Position numbers and translations under genes: made by a program. Below are positions 27,361 to 38,100 of a stretch of 64,000 nt of DNA, piece after piece; within the stretch, counting starts at the first letter, position 1, and each line of letters opens with the position of its first letter. The notes under the pieces were generated by a model, which was given only the letters and a program-made list of their open reading frames with translations, ran no database searches and was not told where the DNA came from. Source of the DNA: an uncultured Acidobacteriia bacterium (lineage in GTDB: Bacteria; Acidobacteriota; Terriglobia; Bryobacterales; Bryobacteraceae); assembly GCA_903923395.1 (NCBI GenBank), contig CAIXXM010000111.1:1-64000 (forward strand), read 5' to 3'.

Positions 27361-28200
27361 ATGATCAACACGAAGAGCAACTTTTCCCGACTGGCCGTTC
27401 TTGCCGGTTTTTCTATCGGTTTAATGGTTTTCAGTACTCCCGCGTTCGCTGTGAACGTGGTGAATGGTAATTTTTCAACTTACACCGGCAGTGGTTCCGC
27501 CGGTTTGGTCTACAGCTTGAGTGGCTTTTCTGTCAACGGATCCAATCAAATCACCAGCACCACGTACATTGGTGGCTGGAACATCGCCACCAGCGATGGC
27601 AAGAATGCACTTGGCTTTATTTATGCTCCGGGTACGTATGGAAATACTCTTGCCGATAATTTTGGTGGCGGCTTCACGATGGGCGACTCGTCTGCCATCA
27701 CCGCCAGCACCGACGGCGGCAATTTCCTCGCGGCTGACGGCGATACCAATAACGATCTGGTGATCTACCAGACGCTGACCAGTCTCACGGCAGGTGCCAC
27801 CTACCAGGTCTCCTTCTACCAGGCAGCAGCGCAGCAGGCAGGATTCACCGGCAGCACAACGGAATACTGGCAGGTTGGCTTCAATGCGGGCAGCGTTACG
27901 CCTGCCACCACCCTGCAATCTACAGGTGCAAACTACCAGAACTCCACCGTCATGAACACCCCGCAGCAGGGTTTCAGCTCCTGGAATCTCCAGACGATCA
28001 ACTTCGTAGCCACCTCAGCGACGGAAACGTTGAGCTTCCTCTCGGAAGGCACCCCCGGCGGCGCTCCTCCGATGGTGTTCCTCGATGGTGTCTCCGTGAC
28101 CCAGGTTTCAGCTGCTCCTGAACCGGCGACTCTCGGTATCGGTCTGCTCGGCTTCGGTGCGCTCATTGCCGCCCGCCGCGCACGCAAGACCCGCGCTTAG
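27361..28200 (+). CDS. PEP-CTERM sorting domain protein
   Basis: Signal peptide; C-terminus AAPEPATLGIGLLGFGALIAARRARKTRA. Confidence 0.85.
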   Translation: MINTKSNFSRLAVLAGFSIGLMVFSTPAFAVNVVNGNFSTYTGSGSAGLVYSLSGFSVNGSNQITSTTYIGGWNIATSDGKNALGFIYAPGTYGNTLADNFGGGFTMGDSSAITASTDGGNFLAADGDTNNDLVIYQTLTSLTAGATYQVSFYQAAAQQAGFTGSTTEYWQVGFNAGSVTPATTLQSTGANYQNSTVMNTPQQGFSSWNLQTINFVATSATETLSFLSEGTPGGAPPMVFLDGVSVTQVSAAPEPATLGIGLLGFGALIAARRARKTRA

Positions 28201-28225
28201 GTTGCTCTGCACCAACTGCTTCAAC

Positions 28226-28254
28226 GGCCCTCCCTTACCGGGGAGGGCTTTTTG
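28226..28254 (+). terminator. Rho-independent terminator after the PEP-CTERM gene
   Basis: ggccctcccttaccggggagggctttttg: GC stem plus T-tract. Confidence 0.75.
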
Positions 28255-28294
28255 TTTTGCGTTCGTTTCGCAGGAATGGAATCATAAGAAGTCG

Positions 28295-29122
28295 ATGGAA
28301 CAGTACGTATTAACGTTCATCAAAGATATTGTCCGGCTGAGTGCCTGGCTCCTCATTCTTTTGACGATCTTCATCCCGGTGGAACGTCTCTTCCCGCTGC
28401 AACGCCAGAGGGTCGTGCGCAAGGAATTCTTCGTTGATCTTCTGTATTACTTCCTAAATAATTTGCTGCCGAAAGCCCTGATGATTGCCCCGATGGCGCT
28501 GGTTGCCTGGGCGGCGAGGCACGTCATGCCCGCAGGTTTTGTCAGCTATGTTGCCACTTTGCCGCTTTGGGCGAAGTTCGCCGCTGCCATGGTTGTCGGG
28601 GAAACCGGCTTCTACTGGGGCCATCGCTGGACCCATGAAGTCCCGTTTCTATGGCGCTTTCACGCCGTCCACCACAGTGCGGAAGAGATGGATTGGCTTG
28701 TGAACACAAGAGCCCATCCTCTCGACATGGTCTTCACACGGCTTTGCGGCTTCGTTCCGCTCTATATCCTCGGACTGGCGAATCCCAATGCCGGTGCCCT
28801 CGATACCGTCTCCCTGCTCTTCGTCTTCGTGAGCACGCTGTGGGGCTTCTTCGTGCACGCCAACGTGAAGTGGCGCTTCGGTCCTTTCGAGTGGCTGCTC
28901 TCCACTCCCGCTTTCCACCACTGGCACCACACATACTCGGAACCCATCAATAAGAACTACGCCGCCATGCTGCCATTCCTCGACATGATTTTCGGGACGC
29001 ACTATAACCCGAAGCATGAGTGGCCTGCACGCTACGGCACCGAAACGCCAGTTTCGCAAAACATGGGGGATCAGTTATTGGATCCCGTTTTGCCATCGCA
29101 GGCGGAAGCTATGCGAACGTAA
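28295..29122 (+). CDS. Sterol desaturase/fatty acid hydroxylase family protein
   Basis: His clusters HRWTHEVPFLWRFHAVHHSAEEMDW, HANVKW, HHWHHTYSEPINKNYA. Confidence 0.9.
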   Translation: MEQYVLTFIKDIVRLSAWLLILLTIFIPVERLFPLQRQRVVRKEFFVDLLYYFLNNLLPKALMIAPMALVAWAARHVMPAGFVSYVATLPLWAKFAAAMVVGETGFYWGHRWTHEVPFLWRFHAVHHSAEEMDWLVNTRAHPLDMVFTRLCGFVPLYILGLANPNAGALDTVSLLFVFVSTLWGFFVHANVKWRFGPFEWLLSTPAFHHWHHTYSEPINKNYAAMLPFLDMIFGTHYNPKHEWPARYGTETPVSQNMGDQLLDPVLPSQAEAMRT

Positions 29123-30023
29123 CTCCAGCCTCTGCGCCCATGCGGAAGATGTAATTTCTACCTTCGTCATACTCCGCGGCAGTCTTCAAATGCTCCAGCA
29201 GCAAGGGCGCATCCAGGCGGGACAGGTTGCGCAGGTACGCCTGATAGTCCATGCTGCCGCGCCCCGGCACGACCTCCTGGAAGTGCACGTTATTCTCTGG
29301 AATCCAGGCCAGATCTTTGGCATGGCAGGAAATGATCCAGGGTCCCAGCTTCGCGAACAGCTCATCGATCAGTCCACCGTTGTTGTAGAAACGCTCCGGG
29401 GAGTTAACCGCATTGCAGACATCCATGTGGACCCCGAAGCCTTTCCTATCCACGGCCCGAATCAGTTCCAGATAGCGGTCCGCTCCATCTGGAAGACTCC
29501 AGGGCATCATCTCGATGGTGAATCTGGTGCGCTTCGGCTTCACTGCATCCAGAACGGTGCGGCAGTTGGCCACGGTGGCGTCAAAGAACTCTTTCGAATA
29601 GTTCTTCGGATGCGCGCCGTACCAGTAATCGCGATTGTATGAACCCGCAATATCCACGCAGCACCTGGCGCCCACTTCCTCGGCAATGGCGCAGCGTTCG
29701 GTCACGTAGGTGAGATTCCTGGCGCGGGCCGCCGGGTCCGGGTCCAGCATATTGACCCATGCGCCTACCTCCGCGATCACGACATTCTCCGCGGCGAAGG
29801 CCTTCGCGATGGCCCGCATTCTGGTGGAATCACCCGGTTGAACCGACGGACAGGTCGCTGCCCGATAGCCCAGCCGGACATGTTCGCGCGCCAATTCCGC
29901 GGGGTCATCGGACTTGAGGAAGACCGGTCCACCGAGACGCACCGGATGTCGGGATTGTCCCAAGAGCGGCGCTGCTGCCAGCATGCCGCCGAAGAGTCTG
30001 CGCGAAATCTTGCCCTGGCTCAT
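29109..30023 (-). CDS. Sugar phosphate isomerase/epimerase family (xylose isomerase-like TIM barrel)
   Basis: FTIEMMPWSLPDGADRYLELIRAVDRKGFGVHMDVCNAVNSPERFYNN; Tat-like N-terminus KISRRLFGGMLAAAPLLG. Confidence 0.8.
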   Translation of the reverse strand: MSQGKISRRLFGGMLAAAPLLGQSRHPVRLGGPVFLKSDDPAELAREHVRLGYRAATCPSVQPGDSTRMRAIAKAFAAENVVIAEVGAWVNMLDPDPAARARNLTYVTERCAIAEEVGARCCVDIAGSYNRDYWYGAHPKNYSKEFFDATVANCRTVLDAVKPKRTRFTIEMMPWSLPDGADRYLELIRAVDRKGFGVHMDVCNAVNSPERFYNNGGLIDELFAKLGPWIISCHAKDLAWIPENNVHFQEVVPGRGSMDYQAYLRNLSRLDAPLLLEHLKTAAEYDEGRNYIFRMGAEAGVTFA

Positions 30024-30844
30024 TGAATTTTCACCACACCCGGCGCGATCTCTGGAAATCCCTTCATCACGGCGGGGTCATGGCCTGTGATGATCCATTG
30101 GGGCTTGGTCGCGAGTTGACGCATCCTGTCCTGCGCTTTCAAATTGGACTCCCCATCGAGCGTTGCCGCGATGGGTACATGCCGGTCGAGATTCTCCTGG
30201 AGGTAGACGTTATCACTGGCAAGCACCACCGTGCCACCGGCTGTATTCACGCCGATGTACTGCGACTGGAAAGTATGCTTCCCGCCGGTGTAGCAAATGA
30301 TTCCGGGGAAAACCTCCTGGGCATCGCCATTCACCAAATTGAGACGGCCTTCGGTATTGAATTTGATCAGGCCCAGAAGATCCTGCGGGTCAGCTGCAGT
30401 ACGCTTGTGGCCCTGCCAGGCATCGGTTGCATAGAATGCCAGTTCGTCGCGCTGCAGCCAAACCTTCGCCATGGGGAAGAGATCGAAGCCGTCGGCATGG
30501 TCCCAATGGATGTGGCTGATCACGATGTCTGTAATATCTTCCGCGTGCAGGCCCGCACGTTCCAGCGCTTTCGATGGCTTTTCATATTGCTGGGGGTGCC
30601 ATTGCTGCTGGAAAGACTCGCGGTAGAAGCCGCAGTCGAAGAGAATATTCCTGCCGCCTCCACGGATGAGCCAGAACATCATCGCAATGTCCATTTTCCG
30701 TTCTTTGTCAGCGCCCGCGACCAAACCGGAGACGGCAAAGTCCTTCAATGTGGCGTATTGAATCGCGTAGACCTCATACTTCGGTTTCGTTTGCGCGAAC
30801 AAAGGCAGGGCGAGGAAAACGCAGAGCAGGATCTTGAGACTCAT
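30020..30844 (-). CDS. Secreted MBL-fold metallo-hydrolase (lactonase-like)
   Basis: MSLKILLCVFLALPLFAQ; DIVISHIHWDHADGFDLFP; TGGKHTFQSQYIGVNTAGGTVVLASDNVY. Confidence 0.85.
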   Translation of the reverse strand: MSLKILLCVFLALPLFAQTKPKYEVYAIQYATLKDFAVSGLVAGADKERKMDIAMMFWLIRGGGRNILFDCGFYRESFQQQWHPQQYEKPSKALERAGLHAEDITDIVISHIHWDHADGFDLFPMAKVWLQRDELAFYATDAWQGHKRTAADPQDLLGLIKFNTEGRLNLVNGDAQEVFPGIICYTGGKHTFQSQYIGVNTAGGTVVLASDNVYLQENLDRHVPIAATLDGESNLKAQDRMRQLATKPQWIITGHDPAVMKGFPEIAPGVVKIQ

Positions 30845-30861
30845 TTCCCGTGAGTATAAAC

Positions 30862-30934
30862 GTCTCCTGGGTATTCGCGGCAACACGGACCCCGGGCGGC
30901 GGGGAATGCTTGTTTGTGATGGGGCCGGTTAGCC
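30862..30934 (+). repeat. Dispersed palindromic intergenic element, copy B (diverged)
   Basis: gtctcctgggtattcgcggcaacacggaccccgggcggcggggaatgcttgtttgtgatggggccggttagcc; aligns along most of copy A. Confidence 0.65.
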
Positions 30935-31801
30935 TTGAATCATGCGGACAAATGCGTCTGCGGCATAGCTCAAGGCGCGGCGGCTGGGTTGCACCAGGTA
31001 GATCTTGCGCTGAATGGATATCTCCGGCACGGTCGGGGAAAGCAGCCGTCCATCGGCCAATTCCTGTTGCACACACATCCGCGGCAGGAAGGCCACGCCC
31101 AAGTTATCTTCCACCATCCACCGGATCGTCTCCACCGTGGGCATCTCCACATCCATATGGAGCGTGACACTGCGTTCCTGGAATGCGCGCAGCACAAACT
31201 CCCTGTAAGGCGAAAGAACGTTATGCGCGATAAACGTCTCATCGCCCAACTCCCGTATGGAGACCTCACCCCGCCCCGCAAAACGGTGCTTTTTCGAAAT
31301 CACGAAGGCCAGCGAGTCTTCAAAGATCTCAGCGGAAAGCAGGCGCTCATCCCGGGGTTCATAGCTGATCACACCCAATTCCAGATTGCCATCCACAATC
31401 TCGTCTGGAATCTTGCTCGAAAGGCTGCGCCGGACCTGAATCTTCACCTTCGGGTAAAGCCTTCGGTACCGCTCCAGCGGCCGCAACAGATACAGCGTGG
31501 TGGATTCGTTCGCCCCGATGACCAATTTTCCGGCTGAGTGATCCCGCAGCTCGGCAATCGAATTCTGGAGTTCCGATTCCAGGTTCTGGAACCGGCGTGC
31601 GTAATCCAGCACGATGCGGCCGGCATCCGTCAACATGAGGTCTTTTGCCGAGCGGTCGATCAGCTTTTCGCCCAAATCGAGTTCGAGCCGCTGCAGCGCG
31701 AGTGACACGGCGGGTTGGGTTCTGCCAAGCTTTTCGGCAGCCCGCGAAAAGCTGCGCTCATTCGCAATGGTGAGAAAGACGCGCAGTACGCTGAGTTCCA
31801 C
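30929..31801 (-). CDS. LysR family transcriptional regulator
   Basis: MELSVLRVFLTIANERSFSRAAEKLGRTQPAVSLALQRLELDLGEKLIDRSAKDLMLTDAG. Confidence 0.95.
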   Translation of the reverse strand: MELSVLRVFLTIANERSFSRAAEKLGRTQPAVSLALQRLELDLGEKLIDRSAKDLMLTDAGRIVLDYARRFQNLESELQNSIAELRDHSAGKLVIGANESTTLYLLRPLERYRRLYPKVKIQVRRSLSSKIPDEIVDGNLELGVISYEPRDERLLSAEIFEDSLAFVISKKHRFAGRGEVSIRELGDETFIAHNVLSPYREFVLRAFQERSVTLHMDVEMPTVETIRWMVEDNLGVAFLPRMCVQQELADGRLLSPTVPEISIQRKIYLVQPSRRALSYAADAFVRMIQG

Positions 31802-31882
31802 ATTCCTGAGTATAACTTCCGATTATTGACTTCGCCTTGGAGATAAAGAGCGTTTATCGAGCTTGGCCGATTAAACTGAAGG

Positions 31883-33127
31883 TTGCTTCGTTTCTTTACC
31901 GCATTTTTTCTGTTCACTGCCAGTCTTGCCGCTGCGCCGCGGCAAGTCATCGTCATTTCGATTGACGGCATAGATGCCCGTCTTCTGCGTGATGCCGACA
32001 GCCTCAAGCTGAAGATCCCCAACATTCGCAGGCTTTTCGCCACGGGAACTTCCGCCGATCTCCGCGGCGTCAACCCTTCGGGCAACTTCGCCGCCAACGT
32101 TTCTCTCGTGACCGGACTGCGGCCTGCCGAACACGGCATCAAGGAATCCGATGAACTGGATTCCATGCCAGCCCGCAATTTTGAAGCCGCCACCATCCAC
32201 GGCCAGACCCTTTGGCAGGCAGCAAGCGCGGCAGGACTGAAGACGGGCCTGGTCTTCTGGCCTGCAAGCGCCGGTGCTGGTGTGGCGTTCAATCTGCCGG
32301 AGTACTGGTCCGGTAAACCGGCACGTGACGTCGAGTTTGAACCCGTTGCAACTCATGCGTTTCCCGCCGGACTGCCCGCCATGATCTCGAAGGCTTCCCC
32401 GCAGTTTGAAAAGCAGCTTTGGGATGATTCCTCTGCCGCGCAGGCAGCGGTGTATCTGCTGCGCACGGCCAAGCCCGATCTCCTGTTGGTCCACATGTCC
32501 GGCTTCGAAATCGAGCAACATGAGACCTCGGCCGGCAGTGTTTACGCCCGCGAGGTGCTCGAGAGTGAGGATGACCTGATCGGCCAGATCTTGGCGGCAT
32601 CTCCGCAGGGTGCAGTCACCGTTCTGGTTTCGTGCCACGGCTTCGAGAATGCCAATAAAGTTCTGCGCCCCAAGGTGCTGCTGCAGCAGGCCAAGGTGGC
32701 AGCGAAGATCGATGTGGCGGATGGATTGATCGGGGTCACCGGCAAATCTGGCGCTGATTATCTGCGCACCTTGATCGGCAACCCGAAATTTGGCATTGCG
32801 CGCGAAGTGCCCATGGATGAAGTGCGGCAGCGCGCCCCGGAATGGAAAGCGTGGACGGCAGCATTCGATACCCAGAAAGATTGGGTGGCCAGTGAAGAGG
32901 CCAAGGGCAGCGCTGCAAGCACCGGCTCTCATCAGGGCGTGCATGCCTTCTGGCCCACGCATCCGGGCTACCGCTCCATCGTAGTCTTTTCGGGGCAGGG
33001 CATTGTGCGAGGCAGGAAGCTGGGCGAAATCGATCTCATTGACGTTGCGCCAACTCTGGCGGAACTCCTCGGGGTAAAGTTGCCGCAGGCCAAGCGGAAG
33101 TCACTCCTGCCTGTCATGACCCATTAG
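31883..33127 (+). CDS. Secreted alkaline phosphatase family/nucleotide pyrophosphatase-like protein
   Basis: RQVIVISIDGIDARLLRDADSLKLKIPNIRRLFATGTSA...NVSLVTGLRPAEHGI; start codon likely TTG. Confidence 0.85.
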   Translation: MLRFFTAFFLFTASLAAAPRQVIVISIDGIDARLLRDADSLKLKIPNIRRLFATGTSADLRGVNPSGNFAANVSLVTGLRPAEHGIKESDELDSMPARNFEAATIHGQTLWQAASAAGLKTGLVFWPASAGAGVAFNLPEYWSGKPARDVEFEPVATHAFPAGLPAMISKASPQFEKQLWDDSSAAQAAVYLLRTAKPDLLLVHMSGFEIEQHETSAGSVYAREVLESEDDLIGQILAASPQGAVTVLVSCHGFENANKVLRPKVLLQQAKVAAKIDVADGLIGVTGKSGADYLRTLIGNPKFGIAREVPMDEVRQRAPEWKAWTAAFDTQKDWVASEEAKGSAASTGSHQGVHAFWPTHPGYRSIVVFSGQGIVRGRKLGEIDLIDVAPTLAELLGVKLPQAKRKSLLPVMTH

Positions 33128-33799
33128 CGCGAGGGCTTGCGCTCGCACCGCTTCATGCAGCGCGGGGGCCCACGGGGCGCGGTCCCGGTGCTCCGGTGCC
33201 AGCCAAACGCACTTTTCCTGTGACCCGAAACGCTGCACCGCAAGGATCACATGTTCAAGATAAAAGTTGCTTCCCGCCGGGCCGCCATAGCGGACGTCGC
33301 CGGTCAACGGCGCTCCCCGATGGGCCAGCATCACGCGGATCTGATGGAAGCGCCCGGTATGCAACTGTACGAGTACATGGCTTTCTCCACGCCTGCCAGG
33401 CACAGCGGTGGCCATCGTGATGTCCAGAAACGAGGGTTTCCCGCCGGAGCGGACCAAGCGGGCGGAAGCGCCTTCGGTCTTCAGATAGGCTTTGTGCGCG
33501 CCGGTCAGCTTGGCCGCTTGCGTCTCTGTCGCAGCCACTTGGGCCACGTACCATTTCTGCCAGCGTCTCGCTGCAATTTCCGCGGAATAATAGGCGGCAG
33601 CTTCCGCCGAGCGGGCAGCGAGGAACAAACCACAGGTGGGAGAATCCAGACGGTGCACCAGCCGCAAGCCCGGGTAGCCCTGCGCCGCCAGCCGTCGCAC
33701 AAGGGAATCCGCTGCGGGATCACGCGGGAGTTCGCAGGCCAAACCGGCGGGCTTGAGCGCGATGATCTCGTGCTCGGTAACGTCCAGGATTTGGATCAT
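33101..33799 (-). CDS. RluA-family pseudouridine synthase
   Basis: LRLVHRLDSPTCGLFLAARSAEAAAYYSAEIAARRWQKWYVAQV; LHTGRFHQIRVMLAHRGAPLTGDVRYGG. Confidence 0.9.
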   Translation of the reverse strand: MIQILDVTEHEIIALKPAGLACELPRDPAADSLVRRLAAQGYPGLRLVHRLDSPTCGLFLAARSAEAAAYYSAEIAARRWQKWYVAQVAATETQAAKLTGAHKAYLKTEGASARLVRSGGKPSFLDITMATAVPGRRGESHVLVQLHTGRFHQIRVMLAHRGAPLTGDVRYGGPAGSNFYLEHVILAVQRFGSQEKCVWLAPEHRDRAPWAPALHEAVRAQALALMGHDRQE

Positions 33800-33828
33800 A
33801 AGGAAGAACGCCGCGCGCGACAGCCGGG

Positions 33829-35181
33829 CTAGGACTTCTTCTTCTCTACCGCCAAAACCGGTCTGACCCGCGTTCCTTCCCGCACACGGTCGCCCGGATT
33901 CACGATGACCTGCTGGCCCGCGTCGAGGCCCATCAGCACTTCCACCTTTTCGCCGAAATCGCGCCCGAGTTTGACCTTCTGGAAGTGGACTTTTTTATCG
34001 TCCCCCACCAGCGCCACCTGGGCACCTTCGCCGCGCATGACGAGCGTGTCACCGGGGATCAGCAGCGGTGGATCTTTGCGTGACACGCTGAGATCCACTT
34101 CGGCGTACATGCCGGGCATCAACAGTGCCGCCGCGTTTGCAACCTGCACTTCCACCAGCAGGGTTCGGGATGTCGGGTCCAGTGCATTCGCCGTGCGCGT
34201 GACAGTGCCTTCAAACTGCTTCTTCGGCAGATCCGGAACGGAAAGCGTGGCTTTCTGGCCGACATGCACGGAGTCTGCTTCCGACTGGGGAACGTTCAAG
34301 TAAGTGCGCAGATGATCGGTTTGAGAGACACGGTAGAGCAGGGTACTGCCCTCATTCACCAGAGCACCAACATCGATATTGCGCAGTGTGATCACGCCGG
34401 CAAACGGTGCCCGCACCTGCAGATAACTCTGCACATCCGTGAGCCGTGCAAGGTTTGCCTGGGCGACGCGGATGTTGCTCTTCGCGACGTTGACCGCTTT
34501 CCCGAGTGCCTCCGTATTTGCTTTCTGCGATTCGTATTGTGCGAGGTAAGTATCCGCATCCTGCCTCGACACTGCGCCGCGCTTCACCAGTACTTGATAG
34601 CGTTCTGAAGTGATCTGCGCCAGATGTTCGTTGGACTTGCCCTGCGCGAGGTTTGAGTTGGCCTGTTCGAGAGCGGCGTTCATTTGGTCGAGTGTGGCCT
34701 TGGCCTGCAGAACCTGTTGTTCGAGTTCCACGGCATCCAGTTCGGCCAGCACCTGGCCCGCCTTCACGCGGTCACCGATATCGACATAGCGCTTCTTCAC
34801 GTAGCCGGTCGCGCGGGCCAGCACAGGTGCTTCCGTAACCGCCTGGATATTGCCCGGCAGCACGAGCTTCAATTTGCCTGCGCCGGGAACAGCTTCCGCC
34901 ACAGTGACGGCGGGCGCGGTTTCCCCGTCGGATTTAGCCTGCACGAGCAGTTCTTCCCGCCGCTTCTGGCCGGGCAGCCAGCCTGTAAAAAACGCAGCAG
35001 TGAAAACTACAGCGATCAGCAGGAAGAGCGCGATCAGCACACCGGTCGAGGGCTTGCCGGTTTGGCGCTGGTGCGGGCGTGCCGTGTCTAAGAGCTTTTC
35101 CTGGTCCCGCAGGCGCTGTTTGAGCGCGTCAATTTCGGCCAGCAGTTGTGCTTCCGAGTTTCCGGTTACCCCGTCGTTCAA
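33829..35181 (-). CDS. Efflux RND transporter periplasmic adaptor subunit
   Basis: LVLPGNIQAVTEAPVLARATGYVKKRYVDIGDRVKAGQVLAELDAVELEQQVLQAKATLDQ; VRAPFAGVITLRNIDVGALV. Confidence 0.92.
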   Translation of the reverse strand: MNDGVTGNSEAQLLAEIDALKQRLRDQEKLLDTARPHQRQTGKPSTGVLIALFLLIAVVFTAAFFTGWLPGQKRREELLVQAKSDGETAPAVTVAEAVPGAGKLKLVLPGNIQAVTEAPVLARATGYVKKRYVDIGDRVKAGQVLAELDAVELEQQVLQAKATLDQMNAALEQANSNLAQGKSNEHLAQITSERYQVLVKRGAVSRQDADTYLAQYESQKANTEALGKAVNVAKSNIRVAQANLARLTDVQSYLQVRAPFAGVITLRNIDVGALVNEGSTLLYRVSQTDHLRTYLNVPQSEADSVHVGQKATLSVPDLPKKQFEGTVTRTANALDPTSRTLLVEVQVANAAALLMPGMYAEVDLSVSRKDPPLLIPGDTLVMRGEGAQVALVGDDKKVHFQKVKLGRDFGEKVEVLMGLDAGQQVIVNPGDRVREGTRVRPVLAVEKKKS

Positions 35182-38100
35182 TGAGATCCCTCCGACAATT
35201 CGTAGAGCAAGGTCATGTCCTGTGCTGCTTCTTCCTCAAGAAGGCGTTCGTGATCGACCGGCGGTTTCTTCCGGAGAATGCTGTAGAGCAAAGGAACAAC
35301 GAAAAGTGTGGTGACTGTGCCCAGCAGCAGGCCGCCGATGACCGCGCGGCCCAGGGGGGCATTCTGTTCGCCGCCTTCTCCGAGGCCCAGAGCCATGGGG
35401 AGCATGCCGATGATCATCGCGGCGGCGGTCATGATGACCGGGCGGATACGAACCCCGCCAGCTTCGAGCGCGGCATCGAGTGCATTCGCCCCTTCAATGC
35501 GAAGGTCATTGGCGAAGACCACCATCAAGATGGAGTTCGCCGTCGCCACGCCGATGCACATAATGGCACCCATGAGCGAGGGCACGTTGAAGGTTGTTTG
35601 CGTGACGAAGAGCATCCAGACAATCCCCGCCAGTGCGCCGGGCAGCCCCATCAGGATGATGAACGGGTCGACCCAGCTTTGGAAATTCACGGCCATCAGC
35701 ATGTAGACCAGAACAATAGCGAAAATCAGGCCCAGCCCCAGCCGCTGGAAGGAGGTCTGCATGGTCTTCACTTGGCCACGCACCTCCATGGAACTGCCCT
35801 TGGGCAACTTCTTCCGCGCTGCCTCCACAATCTTGTCGACTGCTGCGCCCACTGACCCCAGATCCTGCCGGTCCACGTTGGCGTAGACGTCGAAGACAGG
35901 CTGCACGTTGTAGTGGTTGACGATCAACGGAGAAACGCCCCGGCTGGTTCTCGCCAGATTCGCGAGCACCTGCGTGGAGGGAGCCACTGCCCCGGGGTTG
36001 CCGTAATTCATAGAGTTCTGGGCGGGTCCGGCACCAATACTGGTCTGGCTGCCCGGAACGCTTCCTGAACTGAGGTTCCCGGCCAGCGGCGCAATGGGCG
36101 TTGACATCAAGGCATCCATGGAATTCATCCGGTATTGCGGCGTCTGCACGGTGATGTTGTAATTCACGCCATTCTGCGGATTGACCCACTGGTTCGGCGC
36201 CGTCTGGCCGGAACCGGAGAGGGAAATCATCATGGAGTTGGAGACGTCGCGCTGTGTGAGCCCGACCTGACCAGCCTTGGCGCGATCTACATTGACGCGA
36301 ATTTCCGGGTAATCGACGACCTGGTGGACGTGAACATCGGCGGCACCGGGAATTCTTGCGATCTGATCCTTGAGTTCCTCGGCGAGGGCGTAATTGGCAT
36401 CCGCCGCGCGCCCGATCACCTGCACATCAATGGGAGCGGGCAGGCCGAAATTCAGAATCTGATTCGTGATATTCGCGGCTTGGAAGAAGAAAACAATATC
36501 CGGGAATTTCTCTTTCAGGCGCTTGCGGATCCGGGTGGTATAGACATCAGAGGGAGCGTGCTTCTCTTTGTTGAGCGAGATCAGAATCTCGCCGTCGCTG
36601 GCACCCAGCGTGGGGCTGTCACCATAGGCCAGGTTGAAGCCGCTGTTCGGCAAGCCGATGTTGTCGAGGACTGCTTCGAGCTCCGCAGGCGGAATGATCT
36701 CACGGATTTCACGTTCAATATCCGCGAAGATGGCCTCCGTTTCTTCGAGACGCATGCCGGTGGCGGCGCGGGCGTGCAGGCGGAGCTGGCCGGAATCCAC
36801 ATTAGGGAAGAAGTCACTGCCAATGAAGAAGATCAACCCGAAGGAGCCAAGCGTGAAGAGCGCGAAGCCCAGTAGCACGGCGCGGCGGTGTTCCAGGCTC
36901 CATTCAAGCAGCGAGACATAGAAGCGGCGAAGCTTTTCGAATTGGTTGTTGAAGGCGTAGTGGGTCTTCCAGAAGATGCCCGTGCCGCCTGCGGAATGCC
37001 CGTGTTCGCCCATCATGTAGAGCTTCATTTCCGGGCGGAGCATGTAATGCACCATGTTCGGAATCAAAGTCCGGGAGAGCAGATAACTCGCGAGCATGGC
37101 GAAGACGACCGCTTCAGCCAGTGGCGTGAACAGGTATTTGGCGGCACCAGTCAGCAGCAGCACCGGTACGAACACGATGCAAATACAAAGTGTGGAAACA
37201 AAGGCTGGCGCAGCGATCTGTTCCGCGCCATCCAAAACGGCACGCACGAGCGGCTTCTTCATGCCCATGTTGCGGTGCGTGTTTTCGATTTCGACCGTTG
37301 CGTCATCCACCAGAATGCCGACGGCCAGCGCCAGACCGCCCAGCGTCATCACGTTGATGGTGTGACCCATCAAGCTCAGGATCGTGAGGGAGACAAGAAT
37401 CGACAGTGGGATGGAAATACAGACAATAATGGTGCTCCGCCAACTGCCCAGAAACAAAAGAATCATCAACCCCGTCAGCAGCGCGGCAATGAGCGCTTCC
37501 CGCAGCACGCCCTCAATAGAGGCGCGCACGAAGACGGACTGATCCACCAGTTGCTTGACCTCCAGTTCCGGCGGCAGTCCGGCGAGAATCTTCGGCAGGG
37601 TCTTCTTCACTTCATCGACGATCGCCAGGGTGGAGGCGCGGCCGTTGCGAAGCACAGTCAGCAGTGCGCCCTTGGTGCCATTCGTCCGGACCATGCCGGA
37701 TTGCACCGTGGCACCGTCGCGAACCTGGGCCACATCCCGGATGAAGACTGTCGCACCGTTGACGACCTTCACCGGCATATCGTTCATCTCGTCCAGAATC
37801 CGCGGACTGGAGTTCATCTTGATCTGGTAATCGCGGTCGCCGATCTTGGCCGTGCCGGCGGGCAGGATCAGGTTCTGGAGATTCAGAGCGTTCGAAACGT
37901 CGGTCGCCGAGACCCCTTTCGCGTACATGGCCGGGGGATCGAGGTCCACCATGATTTGGCGGAATTTGCCGCCGAAGGGTGTCGGAACCGAGGCACCCTG
38001 GATGGTGGCGAGCTGTGTCCGGATAAAGTTCTGGCCGTAGTCGAACAGTTGCTGTTCGCTCATCGTTTTGCTGCCCAGACCCAACTGGAGGATCGGCACG

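Noticed and set aside
24652-30023. Possible sugar catabolic cluster (esterase, Gfo/Idh/MocA, TIM-barrel isomerase)
   Set aside because: Genes are interrupted by PEP-CTERM and hydroxylase genes on the opposite strand and such families are scattered widely in this lineage; no evidence of a coherent new pathway.
31871-32962. 363-aa minus-strand ORF antisense to the alkaline-phosphatase-like gene
   Set aside because: The plus strand has a signal peptide and clear phosphatase motifs; the minus-strand translation is Arg/Gly/His-rich shadow.
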